DNA of 64,000 bases from Teretinema zuelzerae. Lineage in GTDB: Bacteria; Spirochaetota; Spirochaetia; Treponematales; Treponemataceae. Positions 42,679 to 50,800 of the stretch are shown in pieces (within the stretch, counting starts at the first letter, position 1; each line of letters begins with the position of its first letter). The DNA is taken from the NCBI RefSeq assembly GCF_021021555.1, contig NZ_JAINWA010000001.1:992001-1056000 (forward strand), written 5' to 3'. The notes under the pieces are model-generated. The model saw nothing but the letters and a program-made list of their open reading frames with translations. It was not told the origin of the DNA and did not search any database. A program made the position numbers and the translations under genes.

Positions 42679-44028
42679 TTAGCGAACCGCCTTTAGCGCC
42701 GGCTCGAGCTTGTATAATACACTCGCATGCGGGGAAAGCACAACAGAATACCGGGAGGGAAGCGTAAACGCGCGGCCGCTCCAGATGTCGACGGCGGAGA
42801 ATTTACGCACCCCGGGCGCGGCCTCGCCGAGCGAAAAGCCTATGCGCGATTTCCGGTCGGACAGATTGAAGACCGCAAGATGCCATCCGCCCTCGGGATT
42901 TTCCGCTATCCACGCGCAGGAGTCGGGAGTCCAGCTCAGCACCCGGTTCCCCCTGCTCCGCTGATTGACGGCGATGAGATCGGGGTTGCACAGGAGGGAA
43001 ATCGACCAGGCGTCCGAGCGGGGAAGATCGCCGCCCATCATCAGGGGAGAGCGGATGATGGCCCACAGGTTCATCATCGTCAGCTGCTCGTCCTTCGTAA
43101 AGCGGCTGTCTTCTCCGGCGCCGCCGGAGGCGGCTATCCTCAGCTTGCCGAGAGGGAGCATGTCCGCGTCGGGCCAGGCGTTATCCATTCCGATGAAGGG
43201 CGCCCATTCGCGGGCGAAATCGAACTGGCGGCGCAAAAGGGGCCAGCTGTCCCAGAAATCGTCGGAGATGCGCCACATATGCGCCCATCGCCGGAAAAAG
43301 GCCGCTTCCGAGACGGGAGCAGGACCCGGCGAAAGGCTCAACACCATGGGGCGGCCGCACTTTTCGATCGCGCGATGAATCGCCTTAATCTCCTCCGGCT
43401 GATATAAATGGCTTGCGGCGTCGTCGGCCTTGATAAAATCGACCCCCCAGGATGCGTAAAGCTCCATCAGCGAGTCGTACCATCTCTGAGCCCCCGGCCG
43501 GGTCATGTCGACCCCGTACATATCCGGATTCCAGGCGCAGCCGTTTTCCGCGTCCGCGATGTCTCCTGCGCGCACCTCTGTCCCCGCAAGAGCACGCGCA
43601 TCGGCCGGTTTGACCGGAAGGTTTTCGCGCACCGCCTGCCGGGGAATGCCCCGCATGATGTGGATGCCGAACTTGAGGCCGAGAGAATGGATGTATTCTC
43701 CCAGAGCTTGGAATCCCGAGGGAAATCGGTTGGGCGCCGGCTGAAGACGCCCCCATTGATCCATTTCGAGGCGGGCTTCAGGATCATAGTCGTGGCCGCT
43801 TGCGTTCGGCTGGTACCACTGGATGTCCACCACCACGTACCGCCACCCGTAGCGCGCCAAATGAGCGGCCATGAATTCCGCGTTCGCGCGGACGTCTGTT
43901 TCGGTGATTCCTGTACCCCAGGCGTCCCAGCTGTTCCAGCCCATCGGGGGCGTTCGACAACGATCGATGAAAGAGACTTGCTTGTCAATCGAATTATATT
44001 GATTTGTATCGATATTTTCAGTTTTCAT
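42679..44028 (-). CDS. GH27 alpha-galactosidase
   Basis: 449 aa. Family start TPPMGWNSWDAWGTGITE, nucleophile Asp in WGVDFIKADDAASH, and acid/base region DDFWDSWPLLRRQF fit GH27. It releases alpha-1,6-galactose from galactomannan or raffinose-type sugars. No signal peptide. ATG 44028 is preceded by no Shine-Dalgarno; a TTGACA-N16-TATATT promoter ends 8 nt away, implying a leaderless message. A longer frame upstream overlaps the promoter and is not used. Confidence 0.92.
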   Translation of the reverse strand: MKTENIDTNQYNSIDKQVSFIDRCRTPPMGWNSWDAWGTGITETDVRANAEFMAAHLARYGWRYVVVDIQWYQPNASGHDYDPEARLEMDQWGRLQPAPNRFPSGFQALGEYIHSLGLKFGIHIMRGIPRQAVRENLPVKPADARALAGTEVRAGDIADAENGCAWNPDMYGVDMTRPGAQRWYDSLMELYASWGVDFIKADDAASHLYQPEEIKAIHRAIEKCGRPMVLSLSPGPAPVSEAAFFRRWAHMWRISDDFWDSWPLLRRQFDFAREWAPFIGMDNAWPDADMLPLGKLRIAASGGAGEDSRFTKDEQLTMMNLWAIIRSPLMMGGDLPRSDAWSISLLCNPDLIAVNQRSRGNRVLSWTPDSCAWIAENPEGGWHLAVFNLSDRKSRIGFSLGEAAPGVRKFSAVDIWSGRAFTLPSRYSVVLSPHASVLYKLEPALKAVR

Positions 44029-44036
44029 ATGGCCAG

Positions 44037-44064
44037 AATATATCCGGCCCGCCGATTGTGTCAA
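44037..44064 (-). promoter_or_regulatory. Promoter of the GH27 gene, leaderless type
   Basis: On the minus strand TTGACA (44064-44059), 16-bp spacer, TATATT (44042-44037). Eight nt separate the -10 from ATG 44028. Confidence 0.65.
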
Positions 44065-44077
44065 CTAAAAGACGCGC

Positions 44078-44145
44078 GCAACCACCAGGTTGATGCAACC
44101 TGATGGCTGCCGCAACCTGGTGGTTGCATCAGCCTTATGGCTGCG
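44078..44145. repeat. Four tandem 17-bp quasi-palindromic units
   Basis: Units start at 44078, 44095, 44112 and 44129. Each is an imperfect dyad of the form GCAACC-N4/5-GGTTGC; the third, GCAACCTGGTGGTTGCA, is nearly perfect. Units 1 and 3 also pair with each other (GCAACCACCAGGTTG with CAACCTGGTGGTTGC), giving a long-range stem. The array ends one base before the ClC stop codon and starts 14 bp upstream of the GH27 -35. Confidence 0.8.
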
Positions 44146-45714
44146 TCAGCCCGAAGGTTCGAGAAGGGCGGCGCAGGCCTCGTTCACCGAGCCGAGATGG
44201 AAGCAGTCGGTGAGCATCACCAGATAATCTCCGGCTTCGATTCCGGTTTCTCCGTGGGGGATGATTTCGCTTTGGCCGCGGCGAACCGCCACTATCAGGG
44301 AGTGCTCAGGCCAGGCTACGTCCTGGATCCGCACCCCGTCGAGCCCCGAGCCGGGCGACACCGCGAGTTCGAATACGGTTTTCTCATGCGGCTTGAAGCC
44401 CTCCTCCCGGCACGATCCGCGGAAGCGCAAAAGGCGTTCGAGCAAGGCTTCGTAGACGGGCGGGGAGCGCATCAGGTCCGCGCTCACGTAGGCGGTTATG
44501 CTCACCAGAGAGATGGAGAGCAAATGCTGGAAGGAGCCGGTCATCTCGGTGATGAGTATGATGCCGGTGATCGGAGCGCGCACGATGGCGGAAAACAAGC
44601 CGGCCATCCCGAAAATGATGAAGTTATCCAGGAACGCGGGATCGACTCCCGCGGGAACCGCGATTACGCGGGCCCACAGGGCTCCGGCCAGCGCGCCGAG
44701 AGACAACAGCGGAAGGAAGATGCCTCCGGGAGCGCCTGAGCCGTAGCAGATCATCGTAAAGACGAACTTGCCGGCGAGCAGGACGAAGAGAAAGACCGGA
44801 GCGAACGAGCTACCGATCAATTCCACGACGAGTTCATGGCCTCCGCCGAGAACTTCCGGCAGATAAAACAGGAAGGGAACCGAAAGGGCGAGCGGGATGA
44901 AGGAGCGGAACCGCGGAGAGAGGCCCGTTCGAGCGTAGAGATCCTGGCTCTTGAACAGCGAACTGTTGAACAGAACGCCGAGAAGTCCGAGAGCGAGGCC
45001 CAATAAAAGCACGAAAACGTAGTGTTCGGCCGGAAGCGCCGCCAACTGGGGAAAGGAAAACACCGGTTTGAGGCCGAAGAAAAAGCCCGAGACGTAGCTC
45101 GCCGTCAAAGCCGAGGAAAGCGCCGTGATCAGGACGAAGGGAGAAAAGTTTTTATGAAGCTCCTCGAGCGCGAAGACGACGCCGGCGAGCGGCGCGTTGA
45201 AGGCGGCGGCCAGGCCGGCGCCCGCTCCTCCGGTTACGAGGAAGCGCTCCTCGACGCGGGTTCGTCCGGCTACGCGGCTGAATCCGAGGCCGACCGCGGC
45301 GCCCAGCTGGACGGAGGGTCCTTCGCGTCCGAGGGAAAGGCCCGAACCGATTGCCAGCACGCCGCCTGCGAATTTCGCTAAAAGTATGCGCCACCAGCTC
45401 ATTTCCAGGCGTCCCGATAAAAAACCTTCGATCTGGGGGATGCCGCTTCCGGATATGAGGGGATTGCGCTTCACCAGCTCTCCGATGACGAGGCCGCAGA
45501 GGATGAGCGCTCCTATCCAGACGACGACCGACTCGGGCTTCCCGATAATCGTCTCTCTGACCAGACCCAAGAGATGAAAGGCCTGTTCAAGCGCGTACCG
45601 GTAGGCTGAAACGATGAGGCCGCACGCAAGACCTATCAACACTCCTTCGATCACCAACTTGAACCTGAAACTGTACCAATGCCGCAGGGTATGCGCTGTT
45701 CCGTCCTTATCCAT
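44146..45714 (-). CDS. ClC-family chloride channel/antiporter with C-terminal RCK_C domain
   Basis: 522 aa, about ten to twelve hydrophobic segments. Anion-selectivity motifs GSGIPQIEGFL, GREGPSVQLGA (with the gating Glu) and GSGAPGGIFLPLLSLG are intact. The Glu in GREGP is kept, as in both channels and proton antiporters. The C-terminal FELAVSPGSGLDGVRIQDV to DYLVMLTDC is a TrkA_C/RCK_C-like ligand domain. ATG 45714 is preferred because GGAG lies 6 nt upstream; ATG 45762 is an in-frame alternative lacking a ribosome site. Confidence 0.92.
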   Translation of the reverse strand: MDKDGTAHTLRHWYSFRFKLVIEGVLIGLACGLIVSAYRYALEQAFHLLGLVRETIIGKPESVVVWIGALILCGLVIGELVKRNPLISGSGIPQIEGFLSGRLEMSWWRILLAKFAGGVLAIGSGLSLGREGPSVQLGAAVGLGFSRVAGRTRVEERFLVTGGAGAGLAAAFNAPLAGVVFALEELHKNFSPFVLITALSSALTASYVSGFFFGLKPVFSFPQLAALPAEHYVFVLLLGLALGLLGVLFNSSLFKSQDLYARTGLSPRFRSFIPLALSVPFLFYLPEVLGGGHELVVELIGSSFAPVFLFVLLAGKFVFTMICYGSGAPGGIFLPLLSLGALAGALWARVIAVPAGVDPAFLDNFIIFGMAGLFSAIVRAPITGIILITEMTGSFQHLLSISLVSITAYVSADLMRSPPVYEALLERLLRFRGSCREEGFKPHEKTVFELAVSPGSGLDGVRIQDVAWPEHSLIVAVRRGQSEIIPHGETGIEAGDYLVMLTDCFHLGSVNEACAALLEPSG

Positions 45715-45781
45715 CACTCGCTCCGCCTCTATTTTCGTACCAGTATATGAAACGAGAGACATAGTGGCAAGAACGAGCGGT

Positions 45782-45810
45782 TTGACACATAAGAAAACAG
45801 GGGATATGAT
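45782..45810 (+). promoter_or_regulatory. Promoter of the GNAT gene
   Basis: TTGACA (45782-45787), 17-bp spacer, TATGAT (45805-45810). The leader is about 27 nt and carries AGAGGG before ATG 45844. Confidence 0.7.
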
Positions 45811-45843
45811 AATTGTAACGTCATTGTAAAAAGTAGAGGGCGT

Positions 45844-46338
45844 ATGGACATCAGACCTCTGGGCGCAGACTCGACAAATGCGGTTCTCCACCTTTTTAAT
45901 ACTGTAATTCGCGACATGAAGCAAAAGGGAATCGACCAGTGGGACGATATCTACCCTTCAAAGGAACTTCTGAGAAACGACATTCTCGCGGGTTCCGCCT
46001 GGGGCTGTTTCGAGGGAGAAACCCTTGCCGGATACCTTGCCATCGATGCCGACGAACCGAAAGAATACGCGGCGCTCCCCTGGGAATGGGGAATAGACAA
46101 TCATCTGATGATCCACCGGATCTGCATACATCCGCTCAAACGCCAGAACGGATACTCGCAGGCCCTCCTCGCCGCCGTAGAAAAATGGGCGGCGGAAACG
46201 GGCTGCAAGGCGATCAGGCTGGACACCCACATGACGAACAAGGTTGCCCAATACACATTCGAAAAAAACGGCTACGCGTTTCGGGGAACGGTCGAATTCC
46301 GCAAGGGCACTTTTTTCTGTTACGAAAAAGAACTCTAA
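45844..46338 (+). CDS. GNAT-family N-acetyltransferase
   Basis: 164 aa. Acetyl-CoA-binding region IHRICIHPLKRQNGYSQALL (a variant of the RxxGxG/A loop with RQNGYS), followed by AAETGCKAIRLDTHMTNKVAQYTFEKNGYAFRG, is typical of GNAT enzymes. The substrate is unknown; similar small GNATs often modify amino acids, peptides or antibiotics. It is divergent from the ClC gene and followed after 51 nt by the nuclease-like gene. Confidence 0.88.
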   Translation: MDIRPLGADSTNAVLHLFNTVIRDMKQKGIDQWDDIYPSKELLRNDILAGSAWGCFEGETLAGYLAIDADEPKEYAALPWEWGIDNHLMIHRICIHPLKRQNGYSQALLAAVEKWAAETGCKAIRLDTHMTNKVAQYTFEKNGYAFRGTVEFRKGTFFCYEKEL

Positions 46339-46389
46339 AAAAACGCCGGCGCCCTTCCACAAAATCCCGATGAACAGTACAGTCTTCCG

Positions 46390-47241
46390 GTGACAGAAGA
46401 CGCGCATATCGGTTTTTTCAACGCGGAAAATTTCTCCCTCCTCCTCGACCGCTCCTATACCCGGGAGGAGCTGGAAAACCTGGACGAAGACGTCTACCAG
46501 GGAATGAATCCTTCCATATACAACCCCAACAAGAACCGCTCCAAAATAGCGGCGATCGCGGAGATGATACTCGAACAGGATTTCGATTTTCTGGGACTCT
46601 GCGAAATCGGAGGGATGGAAACCCTGGAAGCCTTCAACCGCATCTATCTTGAAGGCAGGTACGATTGCTTCTTGTATGAAGAAAACTCCACCCGGGGAAT
46701 CTTCGTCGGCGCGCTGGTTAAAAAAGGGCGGTTTCCCGGAACCCGCGCGGTCAACGTCAAAGAAGACTTTTCCCGGAACCTCCTGAAAATCGAGCTGAAA
46801 ACCCGCGGAGGAACTCTGAAAATCTTCGTGGTGCATCTGAAAAGCCAGCACGGAGACGACCGGGGGCTCGAGAGGCGGCTGGAAGAGGTCGAGAAACTCG
46901 CCCGGCTTGTGAGAGAGCGCAAGTGCGTCGTGATGGGAGACTTCAACGGCATACTGATCCGCGGCCTGCATCAATTCGAATACGAAAAATTCCTGGAGCT
47001 CCCCCTCTGCGACGTGCTTGCGGCAGCGGGAGTGCCCGCGAACCAGCGGCATACGCACTATTACTTCGGCTCTGGCAAGAACTTCGCCCAGCTCGATTAC
47101 ATATTCTGCACCCACGACATCGACATTCTCGACGCCGGAGTTCTGGAGGACGGCATCCCCCAAAACAGGGACGAACGATTCCGCCTTCCCTCGGATCACC
47201 TGTGCATCCGCGCCGTCGTGCGCGTCGGAGCGCCCCGGTGA
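46390..47241 (+). CDS. Endonuclease/exonuclease/phosphatase-fold protein
   Basis: 283-aa EEP-superfamily hydrolase. Motifs visible: GFFNAENF (metal-site Asn), LGLCEIGG (metal-binding Glu), FVVHLKSQHGD, VVMGDFNG (catalytic Asp and Asn) and LPSDHLCIRAVV (C-terminal Asp-His). It probably cleaves phosphodiesters in nucleic acids or inositides; the exact substrate is unknown. No export signal. The start is GTG 46390. TACAGT lies 6 nt upstream and no Shine-Dalgarno is apparent, so it may be another leaderless gene. Confidence 0.85.
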   Translation: MTEDAHIGFFNAENFSLLLDRSYTREELENLDEDVYQGMNPSIYNPNKNRSKIAAIAEMILEQDFDFLGLCEIGGMETLEAFNRIYLEGRYDCFLYEENSTRGIFVGALVKKGRFPGTRAVNVKEDFSRNLLKIELKTRGGTLKIFVVHLKSQHGDDRGLERRLEEVEKLARLVRERKCVVMGDFNGILIRGLHQFEYEKFLELPLCDVLAAAGVPANQRHTHYYFGSGKNFAQLDYIFCTHDIDILDAGVLEDGIPQNRDERFRLPSDHLCIRAVVRVGAPR

Positions 47242-47311
47242 CTTGATCACCGATGCCGCGGCGGGAAAGAGTTATACTAACTGTAAGCATATCGTTCTCA
47301 AGGAGGACCAC

Positions 47312-47692
47312 ATGAAACAGACGACTGTATTAATCGCCGCCGCCCTGCTGTTTCTCGGAACAGCCGGAGCCCAGACGGCGCGAAGCGAAAAAATCCGCGC
47401 GGACGACGCGAAACGTTTGCTGGAGACGAACAAGGCAACCGTGCTGGCGGACGTGCGCACGCAGGAAGAATACGACGCGGGGAGAATCCCCGGCGCGATA
47501 CTTCTTCCCTTTGATCAGATAACCGCCGCCTCCGCCGCGAAGGCCCTGCCGGATAAGAACGCGCCCGTCATCGTCTACTGCAGAACCGGCAGGCGATCGG
47601 CCGTCGCCGCGAAAACTCTCACCGATTTGGGATACCGCACAGTCTACGACATGGGCGGAATCAACCAATGGAAGGGAAAACTGGAACGATAG
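47312..47692 (+). CDS. Exported single-domain rhodanese
   Basis: 126 aa with a signal peptide (MKQTTVLIAAALLFLGTAGAQ) and one rhodanese domain: ADVRTQEEYDAGRIPGAILLP and the catalytic loop VIVYCRTGRRSAVAAKTL with the sulfur-carrying Cys. It would act in the periplasm on sulfane sulfur or as a redox/sulfur carrier. AAGGAGG precedes ATG 47312. A longer open frame upstream overlaps the EEP gene and is not used. MITE copy 2 begins 5 nt after its stop. Confidence 0.9.
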   Translation: MKQTTVLIAAALLFLGTAGAQTARSEKIRADDAKRLLETNKATVLADVRTQEEYDAGRIPGAILLPFDQITAASAAKALPDKNAPVIVYCRTGRRSAVAAKTLTDLGYRTVYDMGGINQWKGKLER

Positions 47693-47697
47693 AATAA

Positions 47698-47807
47698 AGG
47701 CACCTCTAAAAACTTCAGTTTTTAGAGGTCTACCTTAATATAGGTGTAAATCCAGTAAGGATTTACAAGGGCACCGAGGAAAACTAACCGAGTTTTTCGA
47801 GGTGCCC
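47698..47807 (-). mobile_element. MITE copy 2, 110 bp, opposite orientation to copy 1
   Basis: Reverse complement of the element at 14106-14215, differing at one internal base (TTACTGG against TTACAGG) and one terminal base. It is flanked by ATAA on both sides (47694-47697 and 47808-47811), a 4-bp target duplication. It separates the rhodanese stop from the promoter of the chemoreceptor, whose -35 starts 13 bp beyond its end. It may act as a terminator through its hairpins. Confidence 0.9.
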
Positions 47808-47819
47808 ATAAGTCTTTGT

Positions 47820-47848
47820 TTGACGAAGTCGGGAAACAGACGTAGTAT
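47820..47848 (+). promoter_or_regulatory. Promoter of the permuted chemoreceptor, leaderless type
   Basis: TTGACG (47820-47825), 17-bp spacer, TAGTAT (47843-47848), then 7 nt to ATG 47856. No Shine-Dalgarno is visible before that ATG. Confidence 0.65.
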
Positions 47849-47855
47849 TTCGTTT

Positions 47856-50153
47856 ATGAAACTGCACTTCGCCGGATCGAGAACCGTAACATCCATACTA
47901 CACATTCTGTGCGCGGCGGCGGCTCTGCTGCTGTCGGCTTACCTTTTCCCCGCTCCCCTCCCGACCCTCGCGGGCATACTGCTTTTCGCGGGAAACGCGC
48001 TTGGCTTTTTGCTTACGCGCTCGCAGGGCAAACGCCAGGAGCGATTGCTCGAGGACACGACCGGCACGGTCAAGGAGATGGCGAGGCAGATCGCCCACGG
48101 CGTTTCGTCGTTCGCCTCCGGCGACATGAGATACCGCCTGACGATGCCGGGAAAGCCCTGCCTGACGGAAGAAGGAGAAGCCGTCGCTAAGAGGCTGCGG
48201 ACAGGAATCGACGATTTCAACAGCATGACCGAGAGCCCTCCCAAGCGGATTTGCTTTGTCGGAGCGAACTCGTACCAGGAAGGCCGCGCAGCCGGCGAGA
48301 ACATCGCCCGCATGCTTTCCGGAAAAGGCAAGATAGCCTATATAATTCCGATGTATACCCAGGTAAACCATGTGCTGCGCATGAAGGGCTGCAGGGATTA
48401 CCTCGCCGAATACGCCCCCGGCATACAGAACGAGGGCATTTTCGAATCGCGGGGAAATCCGCCGACGGCCGCCGAAATCGCGCTTAAGGCCTGCTCCGAA
48501 ACCCCCGACTTGAGCGTCATATTCATAACCGACGGACACACGCCTTCGGCCGTAGCGGAAGCGTTGGCGGAACGGAAATGCCGCGTTCAGCTGGTAATCT
48601 TCGACGCGACCGAAACCAACATCGGCCTTTTGAAACAAGGGAAGATCGCGTCCCTCATCGAACAGAACCCCTACGGTCAGGCCTGGAACGCCCTTGTGCA
48701 CCTCTACAACGCCTGCGAAGCTTCGTGGAAGCCGACCACGAGAAAGCTCTTCATGGATCCCATCTACATCGACAAAGCGAACTACGCAACCTACTGGGAC
48801 GACGGCAGGAACCGCCGGATCATGAAGGAAGACGAGCGGTCTCAGCTGGCCGTTCCCGCGCCGAACAGATCGGGAAAGAAATACCGCTTCGGAATCATCA
48901 TGCCCCAGAAAACGGGCTTCTTCGCCGCCCTGGTCGAAGGCGCGGAGGCGGCCGCTTCCAAACTGTCGGAATACGGGGTCGAGGTCGAACTTGTCGACGC
49001 CTATCACGCGCAGGAGGACTTCGGCAGCGCCGGTCTGTACTGCCCCATCATCCAATCATTCATAGACCGGAAATTCGACGGTTTCATGACGAGCATCATC
49101 GATCCGCAGGTTATGAAATGCGTGAACAAGGCTGTCGAGAGCGGACTCAAGGCGACGACGTTCAGCACCGAGCCTTCAAGCTTCCGGGAAATAATTCTCA
49201 CCCTCATGGACAACGCGGAAGGCCTCATGGGCGCGAGCCAAAACCTCGCGTCGGCCGCTGAGGAATCGGCCCGGGCGAATATCCAGATAGGCTTGTCGAT
49301 TTCGGGAATCCGGGACGACATGGACGAGCAGCAAAGCAGCGTATCTGATACGGAAAACCGGCTGGAACAGCTGAACCGCACGATGGAAACGATGAAGGCC
49401 TCGCTCGATTCGTATACCGAGCTCGTGCGGAAAATGAGCGCGGAGTCCACCGGAGGCGCGGAAGAAATGGACGCGGCGGTAAGGGAAAGCGGAGAGCTGA
49501 GAACGGCGATCGCTTCGATCGAGCATGCGCTCGTCTCCTTCTCGGAAAAACTGGGCTCGGTGAAGGATTTCGCCGGAGTGATCGAAGGTTTGGCGGAAAG
49601 CACGAACGTGTTGGCGATTAACGCCTCGATACAGGCGGCCCGCGCGGGAACGGCGGGAAAATCGTTCGCGGTGGTCGCCGGGGAAATTCGCAGTCTTTCG
49701 GCGAATTCCCGAACCGCGGCGGAAAATATCCGCGCGACGGTGAATGACATAACCGGTTCTATGGATGAAATTCTTGAGGTAAGCACGGGAGGCAGCAAGC
49801 TGGTAGACCGAAATCTGGCGAAAACCAGGGGCGCCCAGCAAACCTTTTCTTCTATCACGCAGGGACTGCGGGGTTCGGCTGAAAGCATTCAGACTATCGG
49901 AGAATCCGCGTCCGAGGTTGCCGCTAACGGCAAAACGGTCAAAGAAAACCTTGACGCGATAGCCACGGCTACGGGAAGCACCGCCGAACGCATCCAGGAA
50001 ATATCGATCGCCATCGCCCAGCTTGAACGGCAGGGAAGCAGTCTTTCGGAAACCGCCAACTCGCTTCTGGACATGGCGGCGAATCAGAAGGTAGCCTTCT
50101 CGCAGCTTTCGGTGAAAGACACGGAGAAGGCCCCCGGACGTAGCACTCGCTAG
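47856..50153 (+). CDS. Chemoreceptor with an apparently circularly permuted sugar-binding domain
   Basis: 765 aa. Two adjacent N-terminal helices (about residues 12-31 and 35-54) are joined by a very short turn. Everything after is soluble, so the rest should be cytoplasmic. Residues 131-312 (RICFVGANSYQEGRAAGENI, FITDGHTPSAVAEAL, LIEQNPYGQAWNALVHLYN) match the second part of a type I periplasmic binding fold. Residues 342-443 (YRFGIIMPQKTGFFAALVEG to LKATTFSTEPSSF) match the first part. The order is thus inverted. Residues about 445-760 form the signalling helix hairpin, with tip near VLAINASIQAARAGTAGKSF. It probably reports an intracellular sugar to the chemotaxis array. Confidence 0.85.
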   Translation: MKLHFAGSRTVTSILHILCAAAALLLSAYLFPAPLPTLAGILLFAGNALGFLLTRSQGKRQERLLEDTTGTVKEMARQIAHGVSSFASGDMRYRLTMPGKPCLTEEGEAVAKRLRTGIDDFNSMTESPPKRICFVGANSYQEGRAAGENIARMLSGKGKIAYIIPMYTQVNHVLRMKGCRDYLAEYAPGIQNEGIFESRGNPPTAAEIALKACSETPDLSVIFITDGHTPSAVAEALAERKCRVQLVIFDATETNIGLLKQGKIASLIEQNPYGQAWNALVHLYNACEASWKPTTRKLFMDPIYIDKANYATYWDDGRNRRIMKEDERSQLAVPAPNRSGKKYRFGIIMPQKTGFFAALVEGAEAAASKLSEYGVEVELVDAYHAQEDFGSAGLYCPIIQSFIDRKFDGFMTSIIDPQVMKCVNKAVESGLKATTFSTEPSSFREIILTLMDNAEGLMGASQNLASAAEESARANIQIGLSISGIRDDMDEQQSSVSDTENRLEQLNRTMETMKASLDSYTELVRKMSAESTGGAEEMDAAVRESGELRTAIASIEHALVSFSEKLGSVKDFAGVIEGLAESTNVLAINASIQAARAGTAGKSFAVVAGEIRSLSANSRTAAENIRATVNDITGSMDEILEVSTGGSKLVDRNLAKTRGAQQTFSSITQGLRGSAESIQTIGESASEVAANGKTVKENLDAIATATGSTAERIQEISIAIAQLERQGSSLSETANSLLDMAANQKVAFSQLSVKDTEKAPGRSTR

Positions 50154-50656
50154 GCCTTCCTGACCGCTTCAAGGGCCGCTTTATAATCGGGTTCCTGCTT
50201 GATCTCGGGAACCTGTTCCGTGTACACGACCGTGTTGTTCGCGTCCAGAACCACGACGGCCCGGGACAGAAGGCCGGCAAGCGGGCCGGTGGTTATTTCC
50301 GCCCCCCAGTCTTTTCCGAACGAGCGGTTGCGGAGCTGAGAAAGCGAAATAATGTTCGAAAGGTTTTCCGCCTTGCAGAAGCGGGCCATCGCGAACGGAA
50401 GATCGTTCGAAACGGTCAGGAGAACCGCGTCTCCCATGGATGCGATCTCGGCGTCGAAGCGCCGCGCGCTCGCCGCGCATACGCCGGTATCGAGGCTGGG
50501 CACGATGTTCAGTATCTTCTTTTTCCCCGCGAACGAGGCGAGAGTCGCATCCGATAAATCTTCTTTGGTAAGCAGAAAATCCGGAGCCGCGGAGCCGACC
50601 GCAGGCAGATTTCCGATAGTCTCTATACGCGAACCCCCAAGGGTAATGTGAGCCAT
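50150..50656 (-). CDS. tpx: Thiol peroxidase (atypical 2-Cys peroxiredoxin)
   Basis: 168 aa, standard length. Peroxidatic Cys lies in PSLDTGVCAASARRF and resolving Cys in MARFCKAENL, the E. coli Tpx arrangement. It reduces hydrogen and alkyl peroxides with thioredoxin. The N-terminal ITLGGSRIETIGNLPAVGSAAPDF is typical. Start ATG 50656 has AGGAAATAT upstream. The stop overlaps the convergent chemoreceptor stop at the palindrome CTAG (50150-50153). A MITE remnant sits 66 nt upstream. Confidence 0.94.
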   Translation of the reverse strand: MAHITLGGSRIETIGNLPAVGSAAPDFLLTKEDLSDATLASFAGKKKILNIVPSLDTGVCAASARRFDAEIASMGDAVLLTVSNDLPFAMARFCKAENLSNIISLSQLRNRSFGKDWGAEITTGPLAGLLSRAVVVLDANNTVVYTEQVPEIKQEPDYKAALEAVRKA

Positions 50657-50721
50657 ATATTTCCTCCATCACTAAATGTTACCCTAATATTACTTACAAT
50701 TCCGGCGAAAAGCAAATTCTT

Positions 50722-50758
50722 GACCTCGAAAAAAAAACTTGAGTTTTTCGAGGTGCCC
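50722..50758 (+). mobile_element. Solo MITE terminal hairpin (remnant)
   Basis: ACCTCGAAAAA (50723-50733) pairs with TTTTTCGAGGT (50744-50754) and is followed by GCCC, like the right end of the 110-bp element, but with four extra A in the left arm. The remainder of the element is absent. It lies between tpx and the BNR-protein promoter, and could serve as a terminator. Confidence 0.7.
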
Positions 50759-50788
50759 GATTATCTTTCCGGAAAAAGAGGCTCATGC

Positions 50789-50794
50789 TAGTAT
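50789..50794 (+). promoter_or_regulatory. Extended -10 of the BNR-protein gene, leaderless type
   Basis: TAGTAT preceded by TGC, 6 nt before ATG 50801. The arrangement TGCTAnnAT-N6-ATG is the same as at the 1921 gene. No Shine-Dalgarno is present. Confidence 0.5.
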
Positions 50795-50800
50795 GAAGCC

